A program made the translations under genes and the position numbers. Positions 1 through 8,241 of a stretch of 64,000 bases of DNA are shown here, piece by piece; the stretch's first letter is position 1; each line of letters begins with the position of its first letter. The notes below the pieces were generated by a model. That model had not been told where the DNA came from. It was given only the letters and a program-made list of their open reading frames with translations, and ran no database searches. The stretch is from Streptomyces sp. NBC_01551 (lineage in GTDB: Bacteria > Actinomycetota > Actinomycetes > Streptomycetales > Streptomycetaceae), in assembly GCF_026339935.1 (NCBI RefSeq), contig NZ_JAPEPX010000001.1:2571001-2635000 (forward strand), in the 5' to 3' direction.

Positions 1-1645
1 CCTTGTTGTCGGCGTAGATCAGGTTCTGGGACGGGACCTCGAAGTCGCGCGCGGCGGCCCGGAAGCTGTTGAAGTCCTTGGCCCGGTCGAGCTTGAAGAC
101 CGCGTCCATCGACTTGCCGGGGTCCAGGGCCGTCCAGCGCAGGGCGACGGCGTAGCCCTCGCCGCGGTCCGGGGCGGAGCTGGCGACGGGGGCGCGCTCG
201 CCGACCGTGCCGAGTTCCTCGCTGCGGTCGGAGACCAGCGGGCCGTTGTTGGTGCTGCGGACCCTGATCGTCTTCTCGCCGCCGCCGGCGATCTTGATGA
301 CCTCGTCGCGGACGGTGAAGGGGAGCACCTTGTTGTCGTAGACGTAGCCCTCGGGCTTGACCTGCTCCAGGTAGAGGTCGGTGACGTCGGCGCCGAGGTT
401 GGTCATGCCCCAGGCGATGTCGGCGTTGTGGCCGATGACCACGCCGGGCATGCCGGAGAAGGTGTAGCCGGCCACGTCGTACTGGCACTTTTCGGAGACC
501 GCGCGGCAGTGCAGGCCCATCTGGTACCAGACGGAGGGCAGCTGCGGGGAGAGGTGCGGGTCGTTCGCGAGGAGCGGCTTGCCGGTGGTCGTGTACTTGC
601 CGGAGACGACCCAGGAGTTCGAGCCGATGCCGCTACCGTTGGGGCCGAGGATCGCGGGGATCTTGTCGAGGGTGTCGGCGAGCGCGCTCATCTGGGTGCG
701 CAGGCCGACGGTCGCGCCCTGGGCGCTGGCGTTGCCGGCGAGGCCGGTGTCCGTGCCGGAGCCGGTGCCCGTGCCCGTGCCGGTACCCGTACCCGTGCCG
801 GATCGGTTGCCGGAGCCCGTGCCCTTGCCGTTCGCCGGGTTGTTCGGCGTACCGGAGCCGGTGCCCGCGTCCGCGGCGGCGCCCTGCGGAGTGTACTTGC
901 CGCCGTCGGTCTTGCCGCCCTCGACGATCGGCTTGTTCCGGTCGAACGGGTACGGCGGGTAGAGCTCGTCGATCTGCGCCGGCGTGAGCTTGCCGGACAT
1001 CAGCGCGCGGTCGATCTCGTCCTGCATGTTGCCGCGCAGGTCCCAGGCCATCGCCTTGAGCCAGGCGACCGAGTCGACCGGGGTCCACTGCTCGGGCCGG
1101 TAGTCGCCGCTGATCCCCAGCGCCGCGTGCTCGACGGAGAGGTCCTTGCCGGACTTCCCCTTCAGGTACGCGTTGACCCCGTCGGCGTAGGCCTGCAGGT
1201 ACTTCTTCGTCTCGGCGGAGAGCTTGGTGTCGTACTCGGCCTGCGCGACCTGTCGCCAGCCCAGCGTGCGCAGGAAGGCGTCGGTCTCCACCTGGCCGGA
1301 TCCGAACATCTCGGAGAGGCGCCCGGAGGTCATGTGGCGGCGTACGTCCATCTCCCAGAAGCGGTCCTGGGCGTGGACGAAGCCCTGGGCGCGGAAGAGG
1401 TCGTCGTCGTTGTCGGCGTAGAGCTGCGGGATTCCGTTGGCGTCGCGCTTGACCTCGACCGTCCCGGTCAGGCCGGGCACCTTGAGGGACCCGGTCGTCT
1501 GCGGGTACGAGGCGCGCACGGTGTCCACGCTCCAGTACGCGCCGTAGCCGAGGCCCGCGAAGAGCGCCAGGACCAGCACGAGCACGATCAGACGGGCGCG
1601 TCGTCCCTTCTTCTTGACGGAAGGGGCGTTTTCGTTGGCGGGCAT
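1..1645 (-). CDS. Penicillin acylase family protein (partial, C-terminus beyond left edge)
   Basis: N-terminal nucleophile amidohydrolase of the penicillin/cephalosporin acylase family, cleaving an amide bond in an acylated substrate; the natural substrate is unknown. It starts at the ATG at 1645 (MPANENAPSVKKKGRR), followed by one hydrophobic segment (about residues 19-40), so it is probably exported or membrane-anchored. The alpha-chain motif NGIPQLYADN is present. The beta-chain start GSNSWVVSG lies near residue 342; its first Ser (codon 620-622) is the expected autocatalytic nucleophile. A Gly/Thr repeat (about residues 278-297) lies in the spacer before that site and is coded by 6-bp repeats. 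About 548 codons are present and the reading frame runs off the window, so the C-terminal part is missing here. Family assignment is firm; substrate is not known. Confidence 0.9.
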   Translation of the reverse strand, partial: MPANENAPSVKKKGRRARLIVLVLVLALFAGLGYGAYWSVDTVRASYPQTTGSLKVPGLTGTVEVKRDANGIPQLYADNDDDLFRAQGFVHAQDRFWEMDVRRHMTSGRLSEMFGSGQVETDAFLRTLGWRQVAQAEYDTKLSAETKKYLQAYADGVNAYLKGKSGKDLSVEHAALGISGDYRPEQWTPVDSVAWLKAMAWDLRGNMQDEIDRALMSGKLTPAQIDELYPPYPFDRNKPIVEGGKTDGGKYTPQGAAADAGTGSGTPNNPANGKGTGSGNRSGTGTGTGTGTGTGSGTDTGLAGNASAQGATVGLRTQMSALADTLDKIPAILGPNGSGIGSNSWVVSGKYTTTGKPLLANDPHLSPQLPSVWYQMGLHCRAVSEKCQYDVAGYTFSGMPGVVIGHNADIAWGMTNLGADVTDLYLEQVKPEGYVYDNKVLPFTVRDEVIKIAGGGEKTIRVRSTNNGPLVSDRSEELGTVGERAPVASSAPDRGEGYAVALRWTALDPGKSMDAVFKLDRAKDFNSFRAAARDFEVPSQNLIYADNK

Positions 1646-1878
1646 CGCTGTCCTTAGAGGGGCAGGGTGGTCCTGGGAGTGCTGGGAGCAACCATAGGCG
1701 CAGGACCCGGTTCGTTGATCCGGCAGGGGTGGAGCTGCTGAGGACAGGGCGGATCAGGGGTTTCACAATGTGGTTATCGCGTAAAGAGCGCGTCAAATAT
1801 TAGGTAAGGTAACGAAGTACTTGCCGAACTTGTCGCCGGGAGGAACGATCCGCCAGGCGCGTTGAGGAGGGCCGCCCG

Positions 1879-3384
1879 CTGACCGTCCACACGCTCAATG
1901 AGCTCCTGCTGGTCTGCTCGCTCGTACTGCTCGTCGCCGTCGCGGCGGTGCGCATCTCCTCACGCAGCGGCCTCCCCAGCCTGCTCATCTACCTCGGCAT
2001 AGGCATCGCGATAGGCCAGGACGGCATCGGCAACGTCGTCTTCGACAATGCCGAGCTGACGCAGGTCATCGGTTACGCCGCGCTCGTCGTGATCCTCGCC
2101 GAGGGCGGTCTGGGCACCAAGTGGAAAGAGATCAAACCGGCCCTGCCCGCCGCGATCGTGCTGTCGCTGGTCGGCGTCGCCGTCAGCGTGAGCGTGACCG
2201 CGGCGGGCGCGCACTACCTGGTCGGACTCGAATGGCGCCAGGCCCTGCTGATCGGCGCGGTCGTCTCCTCGACCGACGCCGCGGCCGTCTTCTCCGTCCT
2301 GCGCAAGGTGCCGCTGCCGTCGCGGGTGACGGGCGTGCTGGAGGCGGAGTCCGGGTTCAACGACGCCCCGGTGGTCATCCTGGTGGTGGCCTTCGCGACG
2401 GTCGGCCCGGTGGACGAGTGGTACGTCCTGATAGGCAAGATCGCGCTGGAGCTGGCGATCGGCATCGCGATCGGCCTGACGGTGGGCTTCCTGGGGGCGT
2501 ACGGCCTGCGGCACGTGGCGCTGCCCGCCTCCGGCCTCTACCCGATCGCCGTGATGGCGATCGCGGTGACGGCGTACGCGGCCGGCGCGATGGCGCACGG
2601 CTCCGGCTTCCTCGCGGTGTACCTGGCGGCGATGGTCCTCGGGAACGCGAAGCTCCCGCACTGGCCGGCGACGCGGGGGTTCGCGGACGGGCTCGGCTGG
2701 ATCGCCCAGATCGGCATGTTCGTCCTGCTCGGCCTGCTGGTCACCCCGCACGAGCTGGTGAACGACTTCTGGCCGGCGGTGGTCATCGGCCTGGTGCTGA
2801 CGATGGTGGCGCGGCCGCTGGAGGTCTTCATCAGCCTGCTGCCCTTCCGGCTGCCCTGGCAGGAGCAGGCCCTGATGTCGTGGGCCGGCCTGCGCGGCGC
2901 GGTGCCCATCATCCTGGCGACGATCCCGATGGTGTCCGGGATCGAGGGCAGCGACCGGGTCTTCAACATCGTCTTCGTGCTCGTCGTCGTCTACACCCTG
3001 GTGCAGGGGCCGACCCTGCCGTGGCTGGCGCGCAAGCTGAACCTGCGCGACACCGACGAGTCCGCCGCCGACCTCGGGATCGAGTCGGCGCCGCTGGAGA
3101 AGCTGCGCGGGCACCTGCTGTCCTTCGCCATCCCGCCGGCCTCGCGGATGCACGGCGTCGAGGTGAGCGAGCTTCGGCTGCCGGCCGGGGCCTCGGTCAC
3201 GCTGGTGGTCCGGGACGGGAAGAGCTTCGTACCGGCGCCTTCGACCGTGCTGCGGCGCGGGGACGAGCTGCTGGTGGTGGCCACGGATCCGGTGCGGGAC
3301 GCGGCGGAGGCGCGGCTGCGGGCGGTGGCCCGGGGCGGCAAGCTGGCCGGGTGGCTGGGGACGGGCAGCGAGACCTCGCACTGA
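1879..3384 (+). CDS. Potassium/proton antiporter, NhaP/CPA1 type with C-terminal RCK_C domain
   Basis: Monovalent cation/proton antiporter of the CPA1 family (NhaP2/CvrA-like), an integral membrane protein that probably exchanges K+ or Na+ for protons. About 12 hydrophobic helices span residues 5-400, with the family motif FNDAPVV. A TrkA-C/RCK_C ligand-binding domain (about residues 415-485, GDELLVVATDP) is typical of K+/H+ antiporters. The first ATG/GTG in frame is the GTG at 1948, but that would remove half of the first helix. A CTG at 1879 lies 8 nt after a strong GAGGAGG site (1864-1870) and restores MTVHTLNELLLVCSLVLL, so I prefer this non-standard start (501 residues). Transcribed divergently from the penicillin acylase gene. 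Confidence 0.88.
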   Translation: MTVHTLNELLLVCSLVLLVAVAAVRISSRSGLPSLLIYLGIGIAIGQDGIGNVVFDNAELTQVIGYAALVVILAEGGLGTKWKEIKPALPAAIVLSLVGVAVSVSVTAAGAHYLVGLEWRQALLIGAVVSSTDAAAVFSVLRKVPLPSRVTGVLEAESGFNDAPVVILVVAFATVGPVDEWYVLIGKIALELAIGIAIGLTVGFLGAYGLRHVALPASGLYPIAVMAIAVTAYAAGAMAHGSGFLAVYLAAMVLGNAKLPHWPATRGFADGLGWIAQIGMFVLLGLLVTPHELVNDFWPAVVIGLVLTMVARPLEVFISLLPFRLPWQEQALMSWAGLRGAVPIILATIPMVSGIEGSDRVFNIVFVLVVVYTLVQGPTLPWLARKLNLRDTDESAADLGIESAPLEKLRGHLLSFAIPPASRMHGVEVSELRLPAGASVTLVVRDGKSFVPAPSTVLRRGDELLVVATDPVRDAAEARLRAVARGGKLAGWLGTGSETSH

Positions 3385-3843
3385 GCTCGTTCGGGGTCTG
3401 ATCGAGAGCCCGTCCGGGGGCCCGTTCGGGGGCCTGAACAGGCCTGTGACCAGGCAGGATTGCACCGATTTCCGCTTAGAGCAACGTTCTAATTGGCAAT
3501 TTCGTTGGCGTGCGGCGCGGTTTGCCCTTGTTTCATGGGGGCCGGAATGCGAAGTTCCAGTTAATCGCAGGTGAAGACACGGATTGTCGTCGGAATCACA
3601 GGGCGTGACAGCCGCCTCCCCTGTACGATAAAGGCACAACAGATCGAACCAACTCTGCCTGACGCAGAGCTGGCGCGACCGCAAAGCGGCCGTGGCTCCC
3701 TCCCGCAGTGGGTGCCCAGGTATCACTCGGTTCTGCGCAAGAGGACAGCTCTCGGGGCTCCCACATGTACGGGTGCGGCCGCTCACAAAGCGGGACACCG
3801 TCCGCAGACGGGGAGTTCTACCAGGCAGCGGAAAGGCAAGGCC
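3385..3843. other. 459-bp intergenic region; possible structured leader of the MFS gene
   Basis: No convincing gene. The left third is less GC-rich than its surroundings. The right part contains small perfect hairpins: 3653-3669 (CTCTGC/GCAGAG, loop CTGAC) and 3798-3811 (CCGTC/GACGG, loop CGCA), the latter just before the ribosome binding site of the following gene. This could be a folded 5' leader, but I cannot match it to a known riboswitch class. Confidence 0.35.
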
Positions 3844-5166
3844 GTGACATCCGCGGTCACGACCGAGAACTCCGCCCGCCCCGGCTACGGACAGCTGCTG
3901 CGCACCCCCGGTGCCGCCGGCTTCCTGCTCCCCGGCTTCGCCGCCCGGCTTCCCTTCGGAATGCTGACCATCAGCATCCTGCTGCTCGTCCAGCACACCA
4001 CCGGCTCCTACGGCAGCGCCGGCATCGTCGCCGCCGTCACCGGCATCTCCATGGCGCTGTGCGCCCCCGTGACGGGCATGCTCACCGACCGCTTCGGCCA
4101 GAGCGCCGTGCTGGTCCCGGGCGTACTGCTGCACTCCGCCGCCGTGAGCGGCCTCGCCGCCCTGGCACTCGCCGACGCCCCCGTCTGGGCCCTGGCGCTG
4201 GCCGCCGTCCCGGCCGGCGCCTCGGTCCCCCAGGTCGGGCCGATGGTGCGGGCCCGCTGGGCCGCCAAGCTGGAGGGCTCCCCGCTGCTGCCGACGGCCG
4301 CCGCGTTCGAGTCCGTCACCGACGAGTTCACCTTCGTCGTCGGCCCCGTGCTGGCCACCGCCCTGTGCACCGGCATCCACCCGGCCGCCGGTCTGGTCAC
4401 CGAGGCCGCGCTGACGCTGCTCGGCGGTCTGGTCTTCGCCGCCCGGCGCGCCAGCCAGCCCAAGCCGCACGCGCAGAGCGCGACCGGTGCGCCGCACGCC
4501 TCGGCGCTGTCCTTCCCCGGCCTGCGCGTCCTGATCGTGGCGTTCCTCGGCATCGGCGCCGTCTTCGGCGGCATGCAGGTCTCGCTGGCCGCCTTCACGG
4601 CCGAGGCCGGCAATCCCGGCGCGAACGGTCTGCTGTACGGCGTCTTCGCCGCCGGCAACATGATCGCGGGCATCGCCTGCGGCGCCGTCGCCTGGAAGAT
4701 CGGCCCGCGCCGCCGGCTGCTGCTGGGCTACGTCGGCCTCACCGCCGCCGCGTCCCTGCTGTGGACCGCCGACTCGATGCTGCTGCTGGGCGCGCTCGGC
4801 CTGGTCGTCGGCCTGTGCATCGCCCCGGCCCTGATCACCGGCTACACGATGGTCGAGGCACTGATCCCGGCGAACGCCCGCACCGAGGCCTTCACCTGGC
4901 TCACCGGTTCGGTCGCCTTCGGGCAGGCCGTCGCGGTGATCGTGGCCGGCCGTCTGACGGACGCGCACGGGGCCTCGTACGGCTTCCTGGTGCCGATGGC
5001 GGCGACCGCGCTCGCGCTGGTCACCCTGCTGGCGCTGCGCGCCAAGCTGGCGCCGACGGCCCCGAGCCGGATCGTGAACGCGTCCCCGGGCCAGGTCCAC
5101 GCCGACGCCTGCGAGCCGGCCGGCGAGCGTGGCATCGGTCACCGAGTGCCGGTGACGGTGGACTGA
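3844..5166 (+). CDS. MFS transporter
   Basis: Major facilitator superfamily permease of about 440 residues with 12 predicted transmembrane helices in two halves; most likely a drug or metabolite exporter in the cytoplasmic membrane. The start is the GTG at 3844 (MTSAVTTENSARPGYGQLL), preceded by GGAAAGG. The loop after helix 2 has the MFS motif-A-like sequence GMLTDRFGQS. The open frame extends upstream to 3571, but that part is low-complexity and has no better start. It stands alone between a 459-bp leader region and the FmdB gene, so context gives no substrate. Confidence 0.85.
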   Translation: MTSAVTTENSARPGYGQLLRTPGAAGFLLPGFAARLPFGMLTISILLLVQHTTGSYGSAGIVAAVTGISMALCAPVTGMLTDRFGQSAVLVPGVLLHSAAVSGLAALALADAPVWALALAAVPAGASVPQVGPMVRARWAAKLEGSPLLPTAAAFESVTDEFTFVVGPVLATALCTGIHPAAGLVTEAALTLLGGLVFAARRASQPKPHAQSATGAPHASALSFPGLRVLIVAFLGIGAVFGGMQVSLAAFTAEAGNPGANGLLYGVFAAGNMIAGIACGAVAWKIGPRRRLLLGYVGLTAAASLLWTADSMLLLGALGLVVGLCIAPALITGYTMVEALIPANARTEAFTWLTGSVAFGQAVAVIVAGRLTDAHGASYGFLVPMAATALALVTLLALRAKLAPTAPSRIVNASPGQVHADACEPAGERGIGHRVPVTVD

Positions 5167-5233
5167 TCGCCCGGAATACGTCACCATGGAACGTCGTTAG
5201 CACTCATAGAGTCAGAGTGCCAGGAGGAAATTC

Positions 5234-5545
5234 GTGCCGACCTACCAGTACCAGTGCACCGAGTGCGGTGAGGGCCTTGAGGCCGTGCAGAAGTTCACCG
5301 ATGACGCGCTGACCGTGTGCCCGAACTGCGACGGACGCCTGAAGAAGGTGTTCTCCGCGGTCGGCATCGTCTTCAAGGGCTCCGGTTTCTACCGGAACGA
5401 CAGCCGCGGCGCCTCGTCGAGCAGCACGCCTGCCTCGAAGCCGTCCTCGTCGTCCTCGACGTCGACCGCCGCCCCGGCCGCCGCCGCGTCGTCCTCGACG
5501 TCCGGTTCGTCGAGCACCGGCGGCAACTCCAGCTCGGCCGCCTGA
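5234..5545 (+). CDS. FmdB family zinc-ribbon protein
   Basis: Small putative regulatory protein of the FmdB/CxxC_CXXC_SSSS family, 103 residues. The first 45 residues form a zinc ribbon with two Cys pairs (CTEC and CPNC) and the characteristic FKGSGFYRND sequence. The remaining residues are a low-complexity Ser/Thr/Ala tail (residues 57-103). Starts at GTG 5234 with AGGAGGAAA upstream. The molecular role of FmdB proteins is not well defined; many Streptomyces genomes carry this gene upstream of the methylthioadenosine phosphorylase gene, as here. Confidence 0.88.
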   Translation: MPTYQYQCTECGEGLEAVQKFTDDALTVCPNCDGRLKKVFSAVGIVFKGSGFYRNDSRGASSSSTPASKPSSSSSTSTAAPAAAASSSTSGSSSTGGNSSSAA

Positions 5546-5576
5546 CCGGCCTGCCGACCCGACTGGCTCTTTCGCC

Positions 5577-5609
5577 AAGCCCCGCCGCCCCGACCGGGCG
5601 GCGGGGCTT
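5577..5609 (+). terminator. Intrinsic terminator after the FmdB gene
   Basis: Perfect 14-bp stem (5577-5590 with 5596-5609) and a 5-nt loop CGACC, starting 32 bp after the FmdB stop codon. There is no long T tract, as usual for Streptomyces terminators. It separates fmdB from the phosphorylase gene, whose start is at 5636. Confidence 0.75.
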
Positions 5610-5635
5610 CGCGCGTGCCCCGTTAGGGTGGCGCC

Positions 5636-6469
5636 ATGGCGAACGCAGAGATCGGTGTCATCGGCGGCTCGGGCTTCTACTCCTTCCTGGAGGACGTCAC
5701 CGAGGTCGCGGTGGACACCCCGTACGGCCCCCCGAGCGACTCCCTGTACCTGGGTGAGCTGGCCGGGCGCACGGTGGCCTTCCTGCCCCGGCACGGGCGC
5801 GGGCACACCGTGCCGCCGCACAAGATCAACTACCGGGCCAACCTCTGGGCGCTGCGCTCGGTCGGCGTCCGCCAGGTGCTGGGCCCGTGCGCGGTCGGCG
5901 GCCTGCGGGCCGAGTACGGCCCGGGCACGCTGCTGATCCCCGACCAGCTGGTCGACCGTACGAAGTCCCGGGCACAGACCTACTTCGACGGGGAGCCGCT
6001 GCCCGACGGCAGCGTTCCGAACGTCGTGCACACCGGTTTCGCCGATCCGTACTGCCCCTCGGGGCGCGAGGTCGCGCTGGCCGCGGCGCGCGGGCGGGAG
6101 TGGGAGCCGGTGGACGGCGGGACCATGGTCGTCATCGAGGGACCGCGGTTCTCGACGCGCGCCGAGTCGCGCTGGCACGCGGCGGCGGGCTGGTCGGTGG
6201 TCGGCATGACCGGGCACCCGGAGGCGATCCTCGCCCGCGAGCTGGGGCTCTGCTACACCTCGATGGCGCTGGTGACCGACCTGGACGCGGGCGCGGAGGT
6301 GGGCGAGGGCGTCTCGCACGCCGAGGTCCTGAAGGTGTTCGGGCAGAACATCGGGCGGCTGCGCGAGGTGCTCTTCGACGCGGTGTCGGCGCTGCCGGCG
6401 ACCGAATCCCGCACCTGCTCGTGCGCCCACGCGCTCGACGGGTGGGACCTGGGCTTCGAGCTGCCGTAG
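5636..6469 (+). CDS. mtnP: S-methyl-5'-thioadenosine phosphorylase
   Basis: Cytoplasmic purine-nucleoside-phosphorylase-family enzyme (PNP/MTAP class 2) that splits methylthioadenosine with phosphate to adenine and 5-methylthioribose-1-phosphate, a step of methionine salvage. 277 residues, the normal family length. Visible motifs: N-terminal IGVIGGSGFYSF, phosphate-binding RHGRGH (about residue 53), VVIEGPRFSTRAES and GMTGHPEAILARELG. The start is the ATG at 5636. Distinguishing MTAP from other class 2 purine phosphorylases by eye is imperfect. Confidence 0.9.
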   Translation: MANAEIGVIGGSGFYSFLEDVTEVAVDTPYGPPSDSLYLGELAGRTVAFLPRHGRGHTVPPHKINYRANLWALRSVGVRQVLGPCAVGGLRAEYGPGTLLIPDQLVDRTKSRAQTYFDGEPLPDGSVPNVVHTGFADPYCPSGREVALAAARGREWEPVDGGTMVVIEGPRFSTRAESRWHAAAGWSVVGMTGHPEAILARELGLCYTSMALVTDLDAGAEVGEGVSHAEVLKVFGQNIGRLREVLFDAVSALPATESRTCSCAHALDGWDLGFELP

Positions 6470-6600
6470 GGGTATCCGGCCGAGCCGGGGCGGTGTCGTA
6501 CGGGGACGGGACGTAGCTCGCACGGGTGAGCGGGTTGTCCACAGGCTGGGGATCGTCCACAGGCCGGAGCGGGATCCGGCGGGGCGGCGGATCGTGAGGG

Positions 6601-7182
6601 GTGTCCGGGCGCCGGGTCCGGACACCGGAACTCACACAGCTCGGCGGTGCCGTCATGTCCAGGACCTCGACCTCTCCCTCTCCTTCCCTTTCTTCCCCTT
6701 CTACGTGTCCTCCCGCGCGCCCCGTTCCGCTCTTCCCGCCGCTGCGCGTGGGCCGGGGCGGGGACCGGCTGCGGCGGGCCCTGAGGCGCCGGCGGCGGGT
6801 CGTGTCGGCCGGGCTGGCCGTCGCGGCGGCCGCCGCGCTGGCCGTCGGCGGGGCACAGGCCCAGGCCTCGCGGGGCGCGGCGCCGCCGGGCGCGAGGCCG
6901 CAGCCGCCCGCCGCGGTGCGGCTGGTGTCGGCCCCGGTGCGGATCGCCGACGGGGCGACGGTGCGGCTGCTGCGGCCCGGCGACCGGGTCGACGTGGTGG
7001 CGGCCGAGCGCGCCGGACCGCCCCGGGTGGTGGCGGTCGCGGCCCGGGTCGCCGAAGTGCCGCCTCCCGAGCGGGACATCGGTGACGGCGGGGCGCTGGT
7101 GGTCCTGTCCGTGCCCCGGGAGACCGCCCGGGCCCTCGTGGGGGCCGGCGCCTCGGCCCGACTGGCGGTGACGCTGTGCTGA
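6601..7182 (+). CDS. SAF-domain, RcpC/CpaB-like membrane-anchored protein
   Basis: 193 residues if started at the GTG at 6601; an internal ATG at 6655 is an alternative. An Arg-rich stretch precedes a single hydrophobic segment (about residues 67-88, VVSAGLAVAAAAALAVGG). The extracellular part has the SAF/RcpC-like fold signature RIADGATVRLLRPGDRVDVVA. Such proteins belong to the Flp-pilus assembly superfamily, but no pilus genes are nearby. It lies upstream of mscL, separated by 138 bp. Function uncertain. Confidence 0.7.
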   Translation: MSGRRVRTPELTQLGGAVMSRTSTSPSPSLSSPSTCPPARPVPLFPPLRVGRGGDRLRRALRRRRRVVSAGLAVAAAAALAVGGAQAQASRGAAPPGARPQPPAAVRLVSAPVRIADGATVRLLRPGDRVDVVAAERAGPPRVVAVAARVAEVPPPERDIGDGGALVVLSVPRETARALVGAGASARLAVTLC

Positions 7183-7320
7183 CGCGACGCGCACCGTATC
7201 GAACGGACGCCCTGTCAACTCACCTCGGGACGGCGCCCGATTGGACACGCCGGGCCTTGACTGCCGTAGCTTTCGGAACCGTTGGCTCCGCGTTCGGCAG
7301 ATACGAAGAGAGGCTCAATT

Positions 7321-7827
7321 GTGAGCAAGAAGAAGCAGAGCACACTGGCGGGCTTCAAGGCCTTCCTGATGCGTGGCAACGTGATCGACCTCGCGGTGGC
7401 CGTGGTCATCGGCGCCGCGTTCACGAACATCGTGAACTCGGTGGTCAAGGGGATCATCGGCCCGCTGGTGGGCGCGGTCGGCACGAAGAACCTGGACGTC
7501 TACTCCTCGTGCCTGAAGGACCCTTGCGGCATCGACGCGAAGGGGGAGCCGACGGGCGTCAACATCCTGTGGGGTTCGGTGCTGAACGCGACCCTCACGT
7601 TCGTGATCACCGCCGCGGTCGTCTACTTCCTGATGGTCTTGCCCATGTCGAAGTACCTCGCCCGGCAGGAGGAGCGCCGCAAGGCCAAGGAGGGCGTCCA
7701 GGAGACCATGGAGATCACCGAGCTGGAGGTCCTCAAGGAGATCCGGGACGCGCTGGTCGCCCAGCGCGGCGCTCCGGGTCCGGCCAACGGCCACGGCCCG
7801 GGACAGGGCCGCGACGGGTCGTTCTGA
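7321..7827 (+). CDS. mscL: Large-conductance mechanosensitive channel MscL
   Basis: Membrane channel that opens under bilayer tension to release osmolytes during hypo-osmotic shock. 168 residues with two transmembrane helices: TM1 contains the conserved pore sequence VIDLAVAVVIGAAFTNIV and TM2 is FVITAAVVYFLMVLPM. A charged C-terminal helix (EERRKAKEG) and a Gly-rich tail follow. The GTG at 7321 (MSKKKQ) is the usual family start, with GAGAGG upstream. The periplasmic loop has two Cys (SSCLKDPCG), typical of actinobacterial MscL. Confidence 0.95.
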   Translation: MSKKKQSTLAGFKAFLMRGNVIDLAVAVVIGAAFTNIVNSVVKGIIGPLVGAVGTKNLDVYSSCLKDPCGIDAKGEPTGVNILWGSVLNATLTFVITAAVVYFLMVLPMSKYLARQEERRKAKEGVQETMEITELEVLKEIRDALVAQRGAPGPANGHGPGQGRDGSF

Positions 7828-7828
7828 C

Positions 7829-8053
7829 TCAGATGTGGTGCGGCGGCTTCTCGTCGAGGAAGCGGGCCAGGTCGGCGGCGCTTCCGCCGGCGGGCGGCCG
7901 TTCGCCCCAGCCGCGGTCGGTGTCGTCCGAGGACTGCTGGTCCAGCGGGTCGTCGAAGATCAGCTTGGGCCGGGGCCTGGGCTGCGGCGCGGCCCCGGGC
8001 TTCGGGTCCTGCGGGTCCTGCGGGCCGGAAGCGGGGGCGGGGGCGGTGCTCAT
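7829..8053 (-). CDS. Small conserved hypothetical protein
   Basis: 74 residues from the ATG at 8053 (MSTAPAPASGPQDPQDP), stop at 7829, directly abutting the mscL stop on the other strand. Proline-rich first half, then a more ordered end (LIFDDPLDQQSSDD, ADLARFLDEKPPHH). GGAGG lies very close to the start. I do not recognise a domain. Convergent with mscL. Confidence 0.6.
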   Translation of the reverse strand: MSTAPAPASGPQDPQDPKPGAAPQPRPRPKLIFDDPLDQQSSDDTDRGWGERPPAGGSAADLARFLDEKPPHHI

Positions 8054-8241
8054 GCCTCCAGGGTACGGCCGCCCCCGCCCGCGGCTCCGGTCAGCCGGGG
8101 GCCCCGGCGCCCGGGTGGCATCCGGTCCGGTCCCCCGCACCCCATGGGGTACTGGGCCACCGGGCCACTCGGGCCACACCGGCCCCGCGGGCACCGCGCG
8201 CCTCGCCTGCCGACCACCGTACGGCTGCTGTCCTGTGCGGT

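Noticed and set aside
755..815. GTGCCC/GTACCC microsatellite as a regulatory repeat
   Set aside because: It is in frame in the penicillin acylase spacer and encodes a Gly/Thr linker.
1960..5187. Long minus-strand open frame across the antiporter and MFS genes
   Set aside because: It is Arg/His/Gln-rich with no domain and lies opposite two well-supported genes; typical antisense openness of GC-rich DNA.
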